Assembly: GCF_018271975.1 (NCBI RefSeq)
Contig: NZ_JAGUCN010000011.1
Span: forward strand, 62,001-126,000
From: Carboxylicivirga mesophila
Lineage (GTDB): Bacteria; Bacteroidota; Bacteroidia; Bacteroidales; Marinilabiliaceae
Length of the DNA stretch: 64,000 nt
Reading direction: 5' to 3'
In this document: positions 42,060 through 49,899 of the stretch, in pieces
Layout: every line of letters begins with the position of its first letter
Position numbering within the stretch: the stretch's first letter is position 1
Notes under the pieces: generated by a model
The model's database searches: none
Told to the model about the DNA's origin: nothing
The model's input: the letters and a program-made list of their open reading frames with translations, nothing else
Made by a program: the position numbers and the translations under genes

Positions 42060-43001
42060 TTATTTAGCCATCAGCTTATTTAATAATTCTTTGCACGCCT
42101 CTTCTGACAGGCACACCTGTTTAAGGATATTCGCTACATCCTTTGCGCTTATTTTCTCAAAATCTTCGGGACGAGGCGTAATAAATACACCTCCCATATC
42201 CACAGAAGCCGGACTGATGAGTATCTGTTCATCTCCCTCGGCAAAATAGCAGGCCGGACGGTGCAATATACGTGGAAATACATGCACCACATACTGCCCC
42301 TCTTCAAAATAGGCCAACACGTTGAGCATGGGCTCCACCTCATCGGGTTGACTGTCAGCCAGCATCTTATGAAGCTTACCAAACAAGCTTTCAATAGCCT
42401 CTTTATGACTTCCTTTAAAGGTGATCACACCACGATTGTAGCCTGCCCAGTTAAACACCTCCACCCCATTATGAATAGTATGCAGCTGCGCAAATCGTTT
42501 TCCCCTGAAATCGGCTTCAAGCGGCATAAAACCTTTAATACCCGCCTGAAAATGAAAATGGTCAGGCGCCGAGGCTCCACACTTTGGTCCGTTATAGAAC
42601 AAGGTGAATTCATCCAGCTCTTTAGCCAGCTCCAGCATCGATGGAAAATAAGGAGCTATCAACTGCAATGTATGCTCCTTATGCGGAATCGTCAGGTGCT
42701 CGGTAAAAATTGGGAACGGGTTGATTAGAATGGTATAATCGCCATAATCAATGCCCTCCTGTTCGGCCGGACGATTTTTTTCGCATAAAAAGCACGGACG
42801 CTCCTGAATGGATTTCGTATCGACCTTGGCCGCCGATGAGCGTATCCGCTCGGGATTGAACTGTACCTTTATTTCGCTGCCGCCATCCAGTTGCACACTT
42901 TTGGTTTTCACCTTTTGAAGACCGGCGTAGTTATTGGCGGCCAGGCTCCAATTGCGGAGCTGGCCTTGTATTAGTTTTTTGGTTTTGAGAGACGTGGTCA
43001 T
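42060..43001 (-). CDS. DUF4922 protein with GalT/HIT-like nucleotidyltransferase motifs
   Basis: From the ATG at 43001 the protein has 313 residues; the longer frame adds 36 residues of repeat-like DNA. It belongs to DUF4922. Two GalT-like motifs are visible: C70-x2-C73 in RPCFLCEKN, as the zinc cysteines of hexose-1-phosphate uridylyltransferase (CFLC), and H148-x-H150-x-Q152 in PDHFHFQAG, as the nucleotidyl-His HxHxQ. NPFPIFTEHLTIPHKEHT near 95 fits the same fold. It is therefore probably a nucleotidyltransferase or phosphorylase, next to a glycosyltransferase gene in the murein locus; the substrate is unknown. Confidence 0.8.
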   Translation of the reverse strand: MTTSLKTKKLIQGQLRNWSLAANNYAGLQKVKTKSVQLDGGSEIKVQFNPERIRSSAAKVDTKSIQERPCFLCEKNRPAEQEGIDYGDYTILINPFPIFTEHLTIPHKEHTLQLIAPYFPSMLELAKELDEFTLFYNGPKCGASAPDHFHFQAGIKGFMPLEADFRGKRFAQLHTIHNGVEVFNWAGYNRGVITFKGSHKEAIESLFGKLHKMLADSQPDEVEPMLNVLAYFEEGQYVVHVFPRILHRPACYFAEGDEQILISPASVDMGGVFITPRPEDFEKISAKDVANILKQVCLSEEACKELLNKLMAK

Positions 43002-43371
43002 TTTATTTAACTTCTGGCATTTAACTGATAGCTGATAGCTATTTACAGCTTGGTTATTTTTTAAAGTCCGAAGCTCGGCGCCCTTAGTCCGAAGACATTC
43101 ATTCCACACGAAAGGATTCGTGCGGCAGCATAAGGTTCAAACTAACAATCTATAACTTCATCACCTCATCCCGGCCTTCTCCTTGAGAAGGTGCCCTTAC
43201 TTACATAGCAATTCCTCTAATAAAATAATATCATTGCTAAGTTATTGCTTCCTCTCCTTGAAGGAGAGGATTGAGGTGAGGTATTATATTACTATTTATA
43301 AATTTTCATACACCCTAAGCATAAGAATTCGTACGGCAGCGGACTTTGTACTCCGGATTGCGGACTATTTA
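43002..43371. other. spacer with MITE-like repeat
   Basis: About 370 bases between the DUF4922 and glycosyltransferase genes, with no gene. It contains GATAGCTGATAGCT and GTCCGAAG short repeats (43020-43095) and an imperfect inverted-repeat element at 43161-43281. Confidence 0.7.
43161..43281. repeat. MITE-like element with imperfect terminal inverted repeats
   Basis: The left end TCACCTCATCCCGGCCTTC and right end GAGAGGATTGAGGTGAGG are imperfect inverted copies, each with an internal small palindrome (TTCTCCTTGAGAAGG; CTCTCCTTGAAGGAGAG). The element is about 121 bases and has no coding capacity. Only one copy is in the window, so mobility is an inference. Confidence 0.6.
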
Positions 43372-44829
43372 TTACTGACTGTTTTTCACAAATTGCTGAC
43401 GCGCTTTAAATTCCATGGTTCTAATCTTGTCCTTATAAAAGTTGTGCGCATTCATCTTCGCGATATCCAGCGATGCATCAGAGTTATCGTCCCAGCGACG
43501 ACACAAGTACAAGGGATCGTAGATACGACCAATCTGGTATTGACGACTGATGTTCAAACCCAGCGCATAGTCCTCGCCATAGCTGGTGTTTGGTACTTTT
43601 ACATCGCGCAGCACAGGCGTATAGAAGGCACGTGGCGCCCCCAGTCCGTTAATACGTAAGGCATTGTTACGTCCGTTATCTGGTGTCCATTCCCTGTGGT
43701 CAATCAATCCAGGAGGAATCTCTTCGAGCTTGAAGTTCACCATTTGGTAGCTACCCACCACCATGGCGCAATTTTGCTCATAGAAGGCCTTCACTACACG
43801 TTCAATTACGGTTTCGTCAATGTACAAATCGTCACTATCAAGCTGGATGGCAAACTTACCACATCGCTCATCGGCTACTGCCGCATTCCAGCACCCACCA
43901 ATACCCAAATCATCGCGTTCAGGGATGATGTGAATCAAACGCTCATCGTTAAACGACCGGATAATTTCAGAGGTTTTATCAGTTGAGTGGTTATCCACAA
44001 TAATCAGGTTGAAGGCAAAAGAGGTTTGCTGCTTCAATACTGATTCGATGGCATCGCCAATGGTTTTTTCACGATTGCGTACAGGTATAATCACAGATGC
44101 TTCCACCGGGTAGTTACCTTCAGCAAATTCAATCTGTTTAAATTCGGGCTTCAGGTAAGCACCAACAGCTTTCAGGTGAGCCGTACAGGCCAGCTCCATC
44201 TCAATCTGGCGGTCGCGGTTACGCGGATCCACATAGTCGAACATCTTCTCGCCCGACTTGCGAGTATCCAGCTCCACCTCGGTGTAAAGCAATTCGGGTA
44301 AGTGCATCAGTTCGTGCTTTTGCGACACACGCAGGCGTAAATCGTACAAGGCAGCATGCTTATAATCCGCATCCATGGCTTCCACAGCCTCTTTCAGAGC
44401 CGACGCTTTGTAGAGCAGCAAGGAGCCGAAATTAAAATCATCACGCAAACTACCAGCCTGGTATTCAATCACCGGATGTGCTGATAATTTACCTTCTTTC
44501 TTCTCGTAATAATCGGCATACACCATACCGGCACCGGCATCATCGCCACAACGGGCCATGCGCTCCAAGGCATTCAGCCCAATATTCAAGGCCATTGTTT
44601 TGGTATAAACAGCCACATAGTCGCCGCTCACCTCGCTCAACAGCTGATTCCAGGTAGCTGTTGCATCCAGGCCGCCAGTGGCCACTATTACGTTAGCACC
44701 TTCTACTTCACAAGCCTCTTTGGCCACCACAATAATGTTTGTTACACCTGCGTCCTGAAACGCCTTTAGTGTTGGCATCATCTCTTCCTTACCAGCATAA
44801 GGCAGTATGCATGTCATATTTTCACCCAT
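43372..44829 (-). CDS. GT2-family glycosyltransferase with extra N-terminal domain
   Basis: A 485-residue cytoplasmic protein. The C-terminal part (about 235-470) is a GT-A family 2 glycosyltransferase: EASVIIPVRNREKTIGDAIES, IIVDNHSTDKT, and the DxD-type metal motif QLDSDDLY. The first 230 residues (TCILPYAGKEEMMPTLKAF ...) look like a second, degenerate GT-A-like half. It is not in a wall-assembly operon but between the amidase-like and DUF4922 genes, so it may use the nucleotide sugar made or broken by DUF4922 (inference). The stop lies in the repeat-rich part of the locus. Confidence 0.82.
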   Translation of the reverse strand: MGENMTCILPYAGKEEMMPTLKAFQDAGVTNIIVVAKEACEVEGANVIVATGGLDATATWNQLLSEVSGDYVAVYTKTMALNIGLNALERMARCGDDAGAGMVYADYYEKKEGKLSAHPVIEYQAGSLRDDFNFGSLLLYKASALKEAVEAMDADYKHAALYDLRLRVSQKHELMHLPELLYTEVELDTRKSGEKMFDYVDPRNRDRQIEMELACTAHLKAVGAYLKPEFKQIEFAEGNYPVEASVIIPVRNREKTIGDAIESVLKQQTSFAFNLIIVDNHSTDKTSEIIRSFNDERLIHIIPERDDLGIGGCWNAAVADERCGKFAIQLDSDDLYIDETVIERVVKAFYEQNCAMVVGSYQMVNFKLEEIPPGLIDHREWTPDNGRNNALRINGLGAPRAFYTPVLRDVKVPNTSYGEDYALGLNISRQYQIGRIYDPLYLCRRWDDNSDASLDIAKMNAHNFYKDKIRTMEFKARQQFVKNSQ

Positions 44830-44902
44830 CTTTATTATGATTTAGTCTTATTAATCAGTTTGTTAGTTTTTAATATATAATTCTCGTCTATAGTCAAAAT
44901 AG

Positions 44903-47900
44903 CTATTCCATATAAAAGAATCTAAGTATCTGCTTCATTAACTGTGTACGCTCCTGCTCCCCCATTACTGTTTCAAACGGAAAGCCAAGTATGACCGTTT
45001 TAAATTCTCCATCGTACAGAGTGCCTGCACTGGCGTTATTCTCTTCATAGCGGATGGCCGTTACAGCATGAATACCAATTGGCTCAATGGCATCTGGTGC
45101 CTCAACCGCATAATAATCGGGTCCAGGTTGCGTATTAAATGTGTAATGCCCTTTCAACACCGGATGCGCATAATCTGTAGTATATACCTGGCCATTTCGC
45201 ACCGCGTGGTTAGTTCGCCACCTGAAGCGTAACACATCGGCCGCAAAATCTTTGGCCAGCGTATCACGTGTTAAATGAAAGTCGGAGCCCACATAAGCAC
45301 CACTCATAAATACATGCTGCTTGTTGGAAGTCACTTTCCTAAGCTGTTCCATGAAAGCAGGCGTGTATATCTGATATTTTACCTCAGTCCCCTTGTAGGA
45401 TAAGGTGGCCTTTTCTTCACCCAATATGATGTCAATGGCCTTATAAGCTGACGCATCATAACTACTACCTTCGAATACCTCATCACTCACCGACACAAAT
45501 GAATAACCTGCCTGCATAATGGCCTGACCATGAATAATCACATTATCGAAAGTGTTACCCTTAACACCAGTTCCTTCGCAGGAGGCATAGCTGGCTCCCC
45601 AACCCGGACTGTCATCATCGAGCCAGGGTGACTGACGGTTGAAATCATATTGATTACCGGTAAAGCCATAGTCGATACCATCGGGTATGCCCATATCGTT
45701 CCACCAAGCAACACCGGCAAAATCACCTTCATCGATAATAGCAGGCGCACTGATGCGATCGAAGGCATTTACCACCAACACCTTCTCGGCTTTTCGGCCG
45801 GCAATTCCCATTGACAGTATTTCACTTGCAAAGCTCTCTCCTCCACAGTTGATGGCCGTTACTTTGTAGCTCACCAGCTGGCCTTTTTTAACCTTGGGTA
45901 AATCGTAATAAGGTGCATCCACCAAAGTGCCATTGTCAAATCCGCCAGTACCAATCCGGCGATATACTTTATACTTAGTTGGCACTGCCGTTGCCTCAAG
46001 TGAGTCAATTATCGGCTGCCAGCTCAGGCGATAGCTTTTGTCCGTTTCTGTAATAGCCATGTGGCTTACCGGCAGTGGCTGCACTACATAATCACGCCCT
46101 TCCTGAAAAGCCAGGAACCTGAGCATGCCCTTATAAATCGCCCGGCTTACGTCAAATCGAAAATGTGGATCAAGTCCATAGCGCATATCGGCCAGGTTTT
46201 GATGTGATAGCAACTCGAGTAACATGGTAGGCACATTAGGCCGCCATGCCTCTGAGTATTGCTTATCCCACATACCTCGACGTGTCCAGTCAGCATTGTA
46301 TTTAGCCCGAATATCATTTACAATCTGCGATTGAATAATATCCGTCAAATCGCGACTTGACAGCTTTGATTGTCCGTTAGGAAAATAACCACTGTCGCGT
46401 TGCGAGCTGTAGATACCTAGCGTTCCAATAATTGAATCATTAGGTGTGATGCCCGCATCGGTATGAAAGGCAAAAGCTAAATCAATGGGAATACCCAGCC
46501 CAGCTGCCTCTCTGTCTTTAGTTGGTCCGTTAGGTTCTCCCATCAGGTAATCAACCCACTCACCCCGGCTCTGATAGTCGTCGTTATAATCGTTTTTATT
46601 TTCGTTAAGGCTATACACCAAAGTATCAGGCATGCCAGCATACTGTAACCAATAGCGGGCGGCCTCCATGTAACGCGGACGTTCTGATGTTTTCCATTCA
46701 AAATGCTCAGGGTTAATCGTCTCGCCTTTTTCCGCTTTCCGATTGTCATTATTGAGTGACCATTTGTTGGGCATCAATTCCGTTGCCGGACGTCGGGCCA
46801 CATTGCCCATGCCACCACCCAGTCGCACTGCATCAACCGATACCTGGCCATCGCCGCTTACTTCCACCAAAGCTTCTTGCTCCGGTGTAAAATAAAAAGT
46901 TCCTAAGTAGGCCCAGGTATCTCCACCCATAGATTGATTTAGCACAAAACTGGTTGTTCCGCCGTTATGCTGCACTTTATAGGTCACAGCTTCACTATTG
47001 GCTTCATCGCTCTTATAGGCAACATGCACTGCATACTCGCCAGCTTCAGGCACCCTTGCATTAAACTCAGCTACCTTGCCGTTAGCATTACTAACTAAGT
47101 AAGAGTTTCCTGATAAAAATGGATTATCACCATTATATAAGGTATCTTTCCAGGCAAAGCCACTTTCCAGTTGATAATCAAGTCTCTTTGCCAGCTCAAG
47201 CTTTGCACCTTCTGTTGACCAGTCATTGTCAATAATTACTTCATTACGATTAAAGCACCGTTCGCGTGGTAAAAACACATTCGCCCCGGCATTCTCGAGC
47301 ATAGGTGCTAAGTAAGGTAATACATACAGCATTGGTGATAAATCCTCCACCGAACCATACAAACGAGCACGCTGCCACTCCCAACGGTCCAGCTTTGACT
47401 CATAATACCACCCGTGACTGTGCCATAAGGCAATATGATTACCACTTAAGCCACTCGTATAATTATCAGCACCGGCTCTTTTAATATAACTCCCGGCATT
47501 CTTATTACCTACCTGTCTGTGGGCATCTATTGATAAATTATGCCGATAAAGGTTAGGAATTAATTCGCTTAGTAAATAGCCATTAGTATAAACCTGGGCT
47601 TCATACCCCTCGGCAATCTCTTTATGATTAGCCTGCAAACTCATAAAAAAAGTATCCACCATTGCTTCACGCCAAGGGAGGTATGACAACTGCTTATTAA
47701 AAAAGTAGTTGATACTTTGCTTTGCCTTATCAACCTGCAAGGAATCCAGAGTTACAACACCTAAATGCGCCCATTCTGTTAAAGGATTTTGCCAATTCTT
47801 GTTAGCCTCAACAATGTACTCATGAACGTCTTTGACTTCAACATCCTGTGCCCAGGCAGATATCATATTAAGGCACATCATTAAAATAGCAACTATATTT

Positions 47901-47920
47901 TTCAAATATCTATTCTTCAT
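44903..47920 (-). CDS. large secreted amidase-like protein with golvesin/CBM-like insert
   Basis: From the ATG at 47920 the protein has 1005 residues with a signal peptide (MKNRYLKNIVAILMMCLNM, cut near WAQ). The core has a pattern reminiscent of N-acetylmuramoyl-L-alanine amidase type 3: NHIALWHSHGWYYE in the first-motif place, FAFHTDAGI near the middle, and LLSHQNLADMRYG in the late-motif place. A golvesin/xanthan-lyase C-terminal-like beta domain (AEFNARVPEAGEYAVHVAY ... VSVDAVRLGGG, about 300-395) is inserted, and a fibronectin-III-like segment follows (about 650-730). It may cut MurNAc-L-Ala bonds; usual annotations are xanthan lyase or Fn3 protein. Confidence 0.68.
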   Translation of the reverse strand: MKNRYLKNIVAILMMCLNMISAWAQDVEVKDVHEYIVEANKNWQNPLTEWAHLGVVTLDSLQVDKAKQSINYFFNKQLSYLPWREAMVDTFFMSLQANHKEIAEGYEAQVYTNGYLLSELIPNLYRHNLSIDAHRQVGNKNAGSYIKRAGADNYTSGLSGNHIALWHSHGWYYESKLDRWEWQRARLYGSVEDLSPMLYVLPYLAPMLENAGANVFLPRERCFNRNEVIIDNDWSTEGAKLELAKRLDYQLESGFAWKDTLYNGDNPFLSGNSYLVSNANGKVAEFNARVPEAGEYAVHVAYKSDEANSEAVTYKVQHNGGTTSFVLNQSMGGDTWAYLGTFYFTPEQEALVEVSGDGQVSVDAVRLGGGMGNVARRPATELMPNKWSLNNDNRKAEKGETINPEHFEWKTSERPRYMEAARYWLQYAGMPDTLVYSLNENKNDYNDDYQSRGEWVDYLMGEPNGPTKDREAAGLGIPIDLAFAFHTDAGITPNDSIIGTLGIYSSQRDSGYFPNGQSKLSSRDLTDIIQSQIVNDIRAKYNADWTRRGMWDKQYSEAWRPNVPTMLLELLSHQNLADMRYGLDPHFRFDVSRAIYKGMLRFLAFQEGRDYVVQPLPVSHMAITETDKSYRLSWQPIIDSLEATAVPTKYKVYRRIGTGGFDNGTLVDAPYYDLPKVKKGQLVSYKVTAINCGGESFASEILSMGIAGRKAEKVLVVNAFDRISAPAIIDEGDFAGVAWWNDMGIPDGIDYGFTGNQYDFNRQSPWLDDDSPGWGASYASCEGTGVKGNTFDNVIIHGQAIMQAGYSFVSVSDEVFEGSSYDASAYKAIDIILGEEKATLSYKGTEVKYQIYTPAFMEQLRKVTSNKQHVFMSGAYVGSDFHLTRDTLAKDFAADVLRFRWRTNHAVRNGQVYTTDYAHPVLKGHYTFNTQPGPDYYAVEAPDAIEPIGIHAVTAIRYEENNASAGTLYDGEFKTVILGFPFETVMGEQERTQLMKQILRFFYME

Positions 47921-47973
47921 TTCTATAGCAATTTGACGAACCAAAAATAGGAAGATTTTACAAAGTTTCAAAT

Positions 47974-47995
47974 TTTTGTCATACATCTTACGTAT
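47974..47995. promoter_or_regulatory. GntR-type operator copy 3 (amidase / murK divergent region)
   Basis: Reads TTTTGTC-ATACATCT-TACGTAT. The centre differs by one base from copy 1, the arms are less symmetrical. It lies 54 bases upstream of the amidase ATG and 10 bases upstream of the murK -33 box. A weaker look-alike with a 7-base centre (ATATC-ATACATA-TACAAT) overlaps the murK start at 48121-48138. Confidence 0.5.
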
Positions 47996-48004
47996 TATTC
48001 TTGA

Positions 48005-48031
48005 TTTGCTTTTATTTTATTTATACATTTG
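48005..48031 (+). promoter_or_regulatory. predicted promoter of murK-murQ
   Basis: TACATTTG at 48024-48031 is a perfect TAnnTTTG -7 box; TTTG at 48005-48008 precedes it with a 15-base spacer, shorter than the usual 19. The leader to the murK ATG would be about 100 bases. Confidence 0.55.
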
Positions 48032-48138
48032 CAACGTATTCAGGCAAAAACACCTGCTCAATACATCAAGAACACTAACCCTACAAGCGATTCATAAGCT
48101 TAAACACGAACTTATAATACATATCATACATATACAAT

Positions 48139-48981
48139 ATGGTACTAATTGCAGACAGCGGATCAACCAAAACTGAATGGTGCTTACTATCAAATGGCAG
48201 CATTTTAGGCAAATGTATTACAAAAGGCATAAATCCGTTTTATCAAAGCTCAACCGACATCCTGCAAAGTTTAAGAGAGGAATATACATTAAATAATACG
48301 AAGCCTCAAGCCATTCATTTTTATGGAGCCGGTTGTGCCAACGAAGAAAAAAACAATATTGTGCACAACGCTTTGCTTGAGTTCTTTGGCGAAATGCCTA
48401 TAAACATTAACAGCGATTTGATGGCAGCAGCTCATTCGCTCTGTCAGAATAATGAAGGCATAGCATGCATATTAGGAACCGGCTCCAACTCATGCCACTA
48501 CGATGGACAGAACATTATCAACAATGTTTCACCACTCGGATTCATTATTGGTGACGAAGGTAGTGGCGCAGTTTTAGGCAAAAAATTGATTGCAGACATA
48601 TTAAAGAAGCAGCTCCCTCTGGCTGCTATTGAGTTATTCTTTAGTAAGTACAATACAACACCGGCTGAAATACTGGATAACATTTACAAAAAGCCTTTTC
48701 CTAACCGATATCTGGCACAATACACTAAATTCATCTCTGAAAATATAGCGATTCCAGAACTTGAAAGCCTCGTAATTGTTTCATTTAAAGAGTTCATTGA
48801 ACGTAACCTACTACAATACAATAATATTGAACAGCTTGAGATACATTTTACAGGCAGCATTGCATTCCACTTTACAAAACAACTAAGAAAAGCCTTAGCC
48901 AGCTATAAGCTAAATTTAGGAAGCGTTAACCAGGCTCCCATGGAGGGACTTATTCAATACCACAATGAATTAAAGCATTAA
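48139..48981 (+). CDS. murK: BadF/BadG-type amino-sugar kinase, MurK-like
   Basis: A 280-residue ASKHA-fold kinase: DSGSTKTEW at residue 6 is the phosphate-1 loop, NSDLMAAAHSL near 98 and GIACILGTGSNSCHYDG near 112 form the central motifs, and GDEGSGAVLGK near 148 is the family's substrate-side loop. The family phosphorylates GlcNAc or MurNAc; in Tannerella a homologue (MurK) makes MurNAc-6-P. The adjacent gene (2 bases apart) is MurQ, whose substrate is MurNAc-6-P, so MurNAc 6-kinase is the best call. Confidence 0.85.
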   Translation: MVLIADSGSTKTEWCLLSNGSILGKCITKGINPFYQSSTDILQSLREEYTLNNTKPQAIHFYGAGCANEEKNNIVHNALLEFFGEMPININSDLMAAAHSLCQNNEGIACILGTGSNSCHYDGQNIINNVSPLGFIIGDEGSGAVLGKKLIADILKKQLPLAAIELFFSKYNTTPAEILDNIYKKPFPNRYLAQYTKFISENIAIPELESLVIVSFKEFIERNLLQYNNIEQLEIHFTGSIAFHFTKQLRKALASYKLNLGSVNQAPMEGLIQYHNELKH

Positions 48982-48983
48982 TA

Positions 48984-49820
48984 ATGATAGCAAAGACAAA
49001 GAAGAGCAAGAAAATCAGCATAACCGAATCCCCATCGCATTTTGACAACCTTGAAAAAATGTCAGTTGAAGAACTGATTACCAATATTAATAAAGAGGAT
49101 GCCAATGTGCACCTGGCTGTGCAAAAAGCACTTCCGCAGATTAAAGAACTGGTTGAGCGCATTGTAAAAAGAATGGAACAAGGCGGCCGGGTCTTTTACC
49201 TGGGTGCAGGCACCAGTGGTCGGTTAGGTGTATTGGATGCCTCTGAGCTACCTCCTACCTTTGGCGTACCTAACAACATGGTGATTGGGCTCATAGCCGG
49301 TGGAGAGAAAGCCCTTCGTCAAGCTGTTGAGTCGGCCGAGGATGATGCCAATAAAGCCTGGAATGAACTGAGTGCGTATAAAGTTGACGAATTAGACACT
49401 GTTATAGGTATTGCGGCATCCGGCACTACACCCTATGTAATTGGCGGCATTGAACATGCCCGCAGAAACGGTTTACTTACCGGATGCATCACCTGCAATC
49501 CCAACAGTAAAGTAGCTGAAGTAACTGAATTTCCAATAGAAGCCATTGTTGGTCCAGAGTTTGTGACAGGTAGCACCCGACTAAAGGCCGGCACTGCTCA
49601 GAAGATGATTCTTAACATGATCACGACGACCATCATGATTAAGCTCGGGCGCGTTAAGGGAAACAAGATGGTTAATATGCAACTAACCAATAAGAAACTG
49701 GTTGACAGAGGCGCGCGCATGATTATGGAAGAGCTTAAATTATCCTATGAAGATGCCCGGGCACTACTACTAAAACAAGGATCGGTTAAAAAAGCCATTG
49801 AGGCACACAAAGCTTCATGA
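48984..49820 (+). CDS. murQ: N-acetylmuramic acid 6-phosphate etherase MurQ
   Basis: MurQ cleaves the lactyl ether of MurNAc-6-P to give GlcNAc-6-P and D-lactate in the cytoplasm. It has 278 residues, near the family's usual 300. The SIS-domain signature GRVFYLGAGTSGRLGVLDASELPPTFG near 60 includes the catalytic Glu (SELPPT), AVESAEDD near 113 holds the second Glu, IGIAASGTTPYVIGG near 140 is the phosphate loop, and NPNSKVAE and STRLKAGTAQKMILN follow. It is translated with murK. The D-lactate product points to the D-lactate dehydrogenase-type gene of the same locus. Confidence 0.96.
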   Translation: MIAKTKKSKKISITESPSHFDNLEKMSVEELITNINKEDANVHLAVQKALPQIKELVERIVKRMEQGGRVFYLGAGTSGRLGVLDASELPPTFGVPNNMVIGLIAGGEKALRQAVESAEDDANKAWNELSAYKVDELDTVIGIAASGTTPYVIGGIEHARRNGLLTGCITCNPNSKVAEVTEFPIEAIVGPEFVTGSTRLKAGTAQKMILNMITTTIMIKLGRVKGNKMVNMQLTNKKLVDRGARMIMEELKLSYEDARALLLKQGSVKKAIEAHKAS

Positions 49821-49841
49821 ACACTAAATAAATACCATACA

Positions 49842-49880
49842 AAAAGCGGGTTATCACTTTGATAGCCCGCTTTTCTTTTT
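49842..49880. terminator. bidirectional terminator between murQ and gntR
   Basis: AAAAAGCGGGTTATC pairs with GATAGCCCGCTTTT across a 5-base loop, with T-runs on either strand. It lies between the convergent murQ and gntR-family genes. Confidence 0.9.
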
Positions 49881-49899
49881 AGGTTATGCTATTTCGCTA

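Noticed and set aside
43002-43109. N-terminal extension of the DUF4922 protein
   Set aside because: The extra 36 residues come from short intergenic repeats; the ATG at 43001 is the sensible start.
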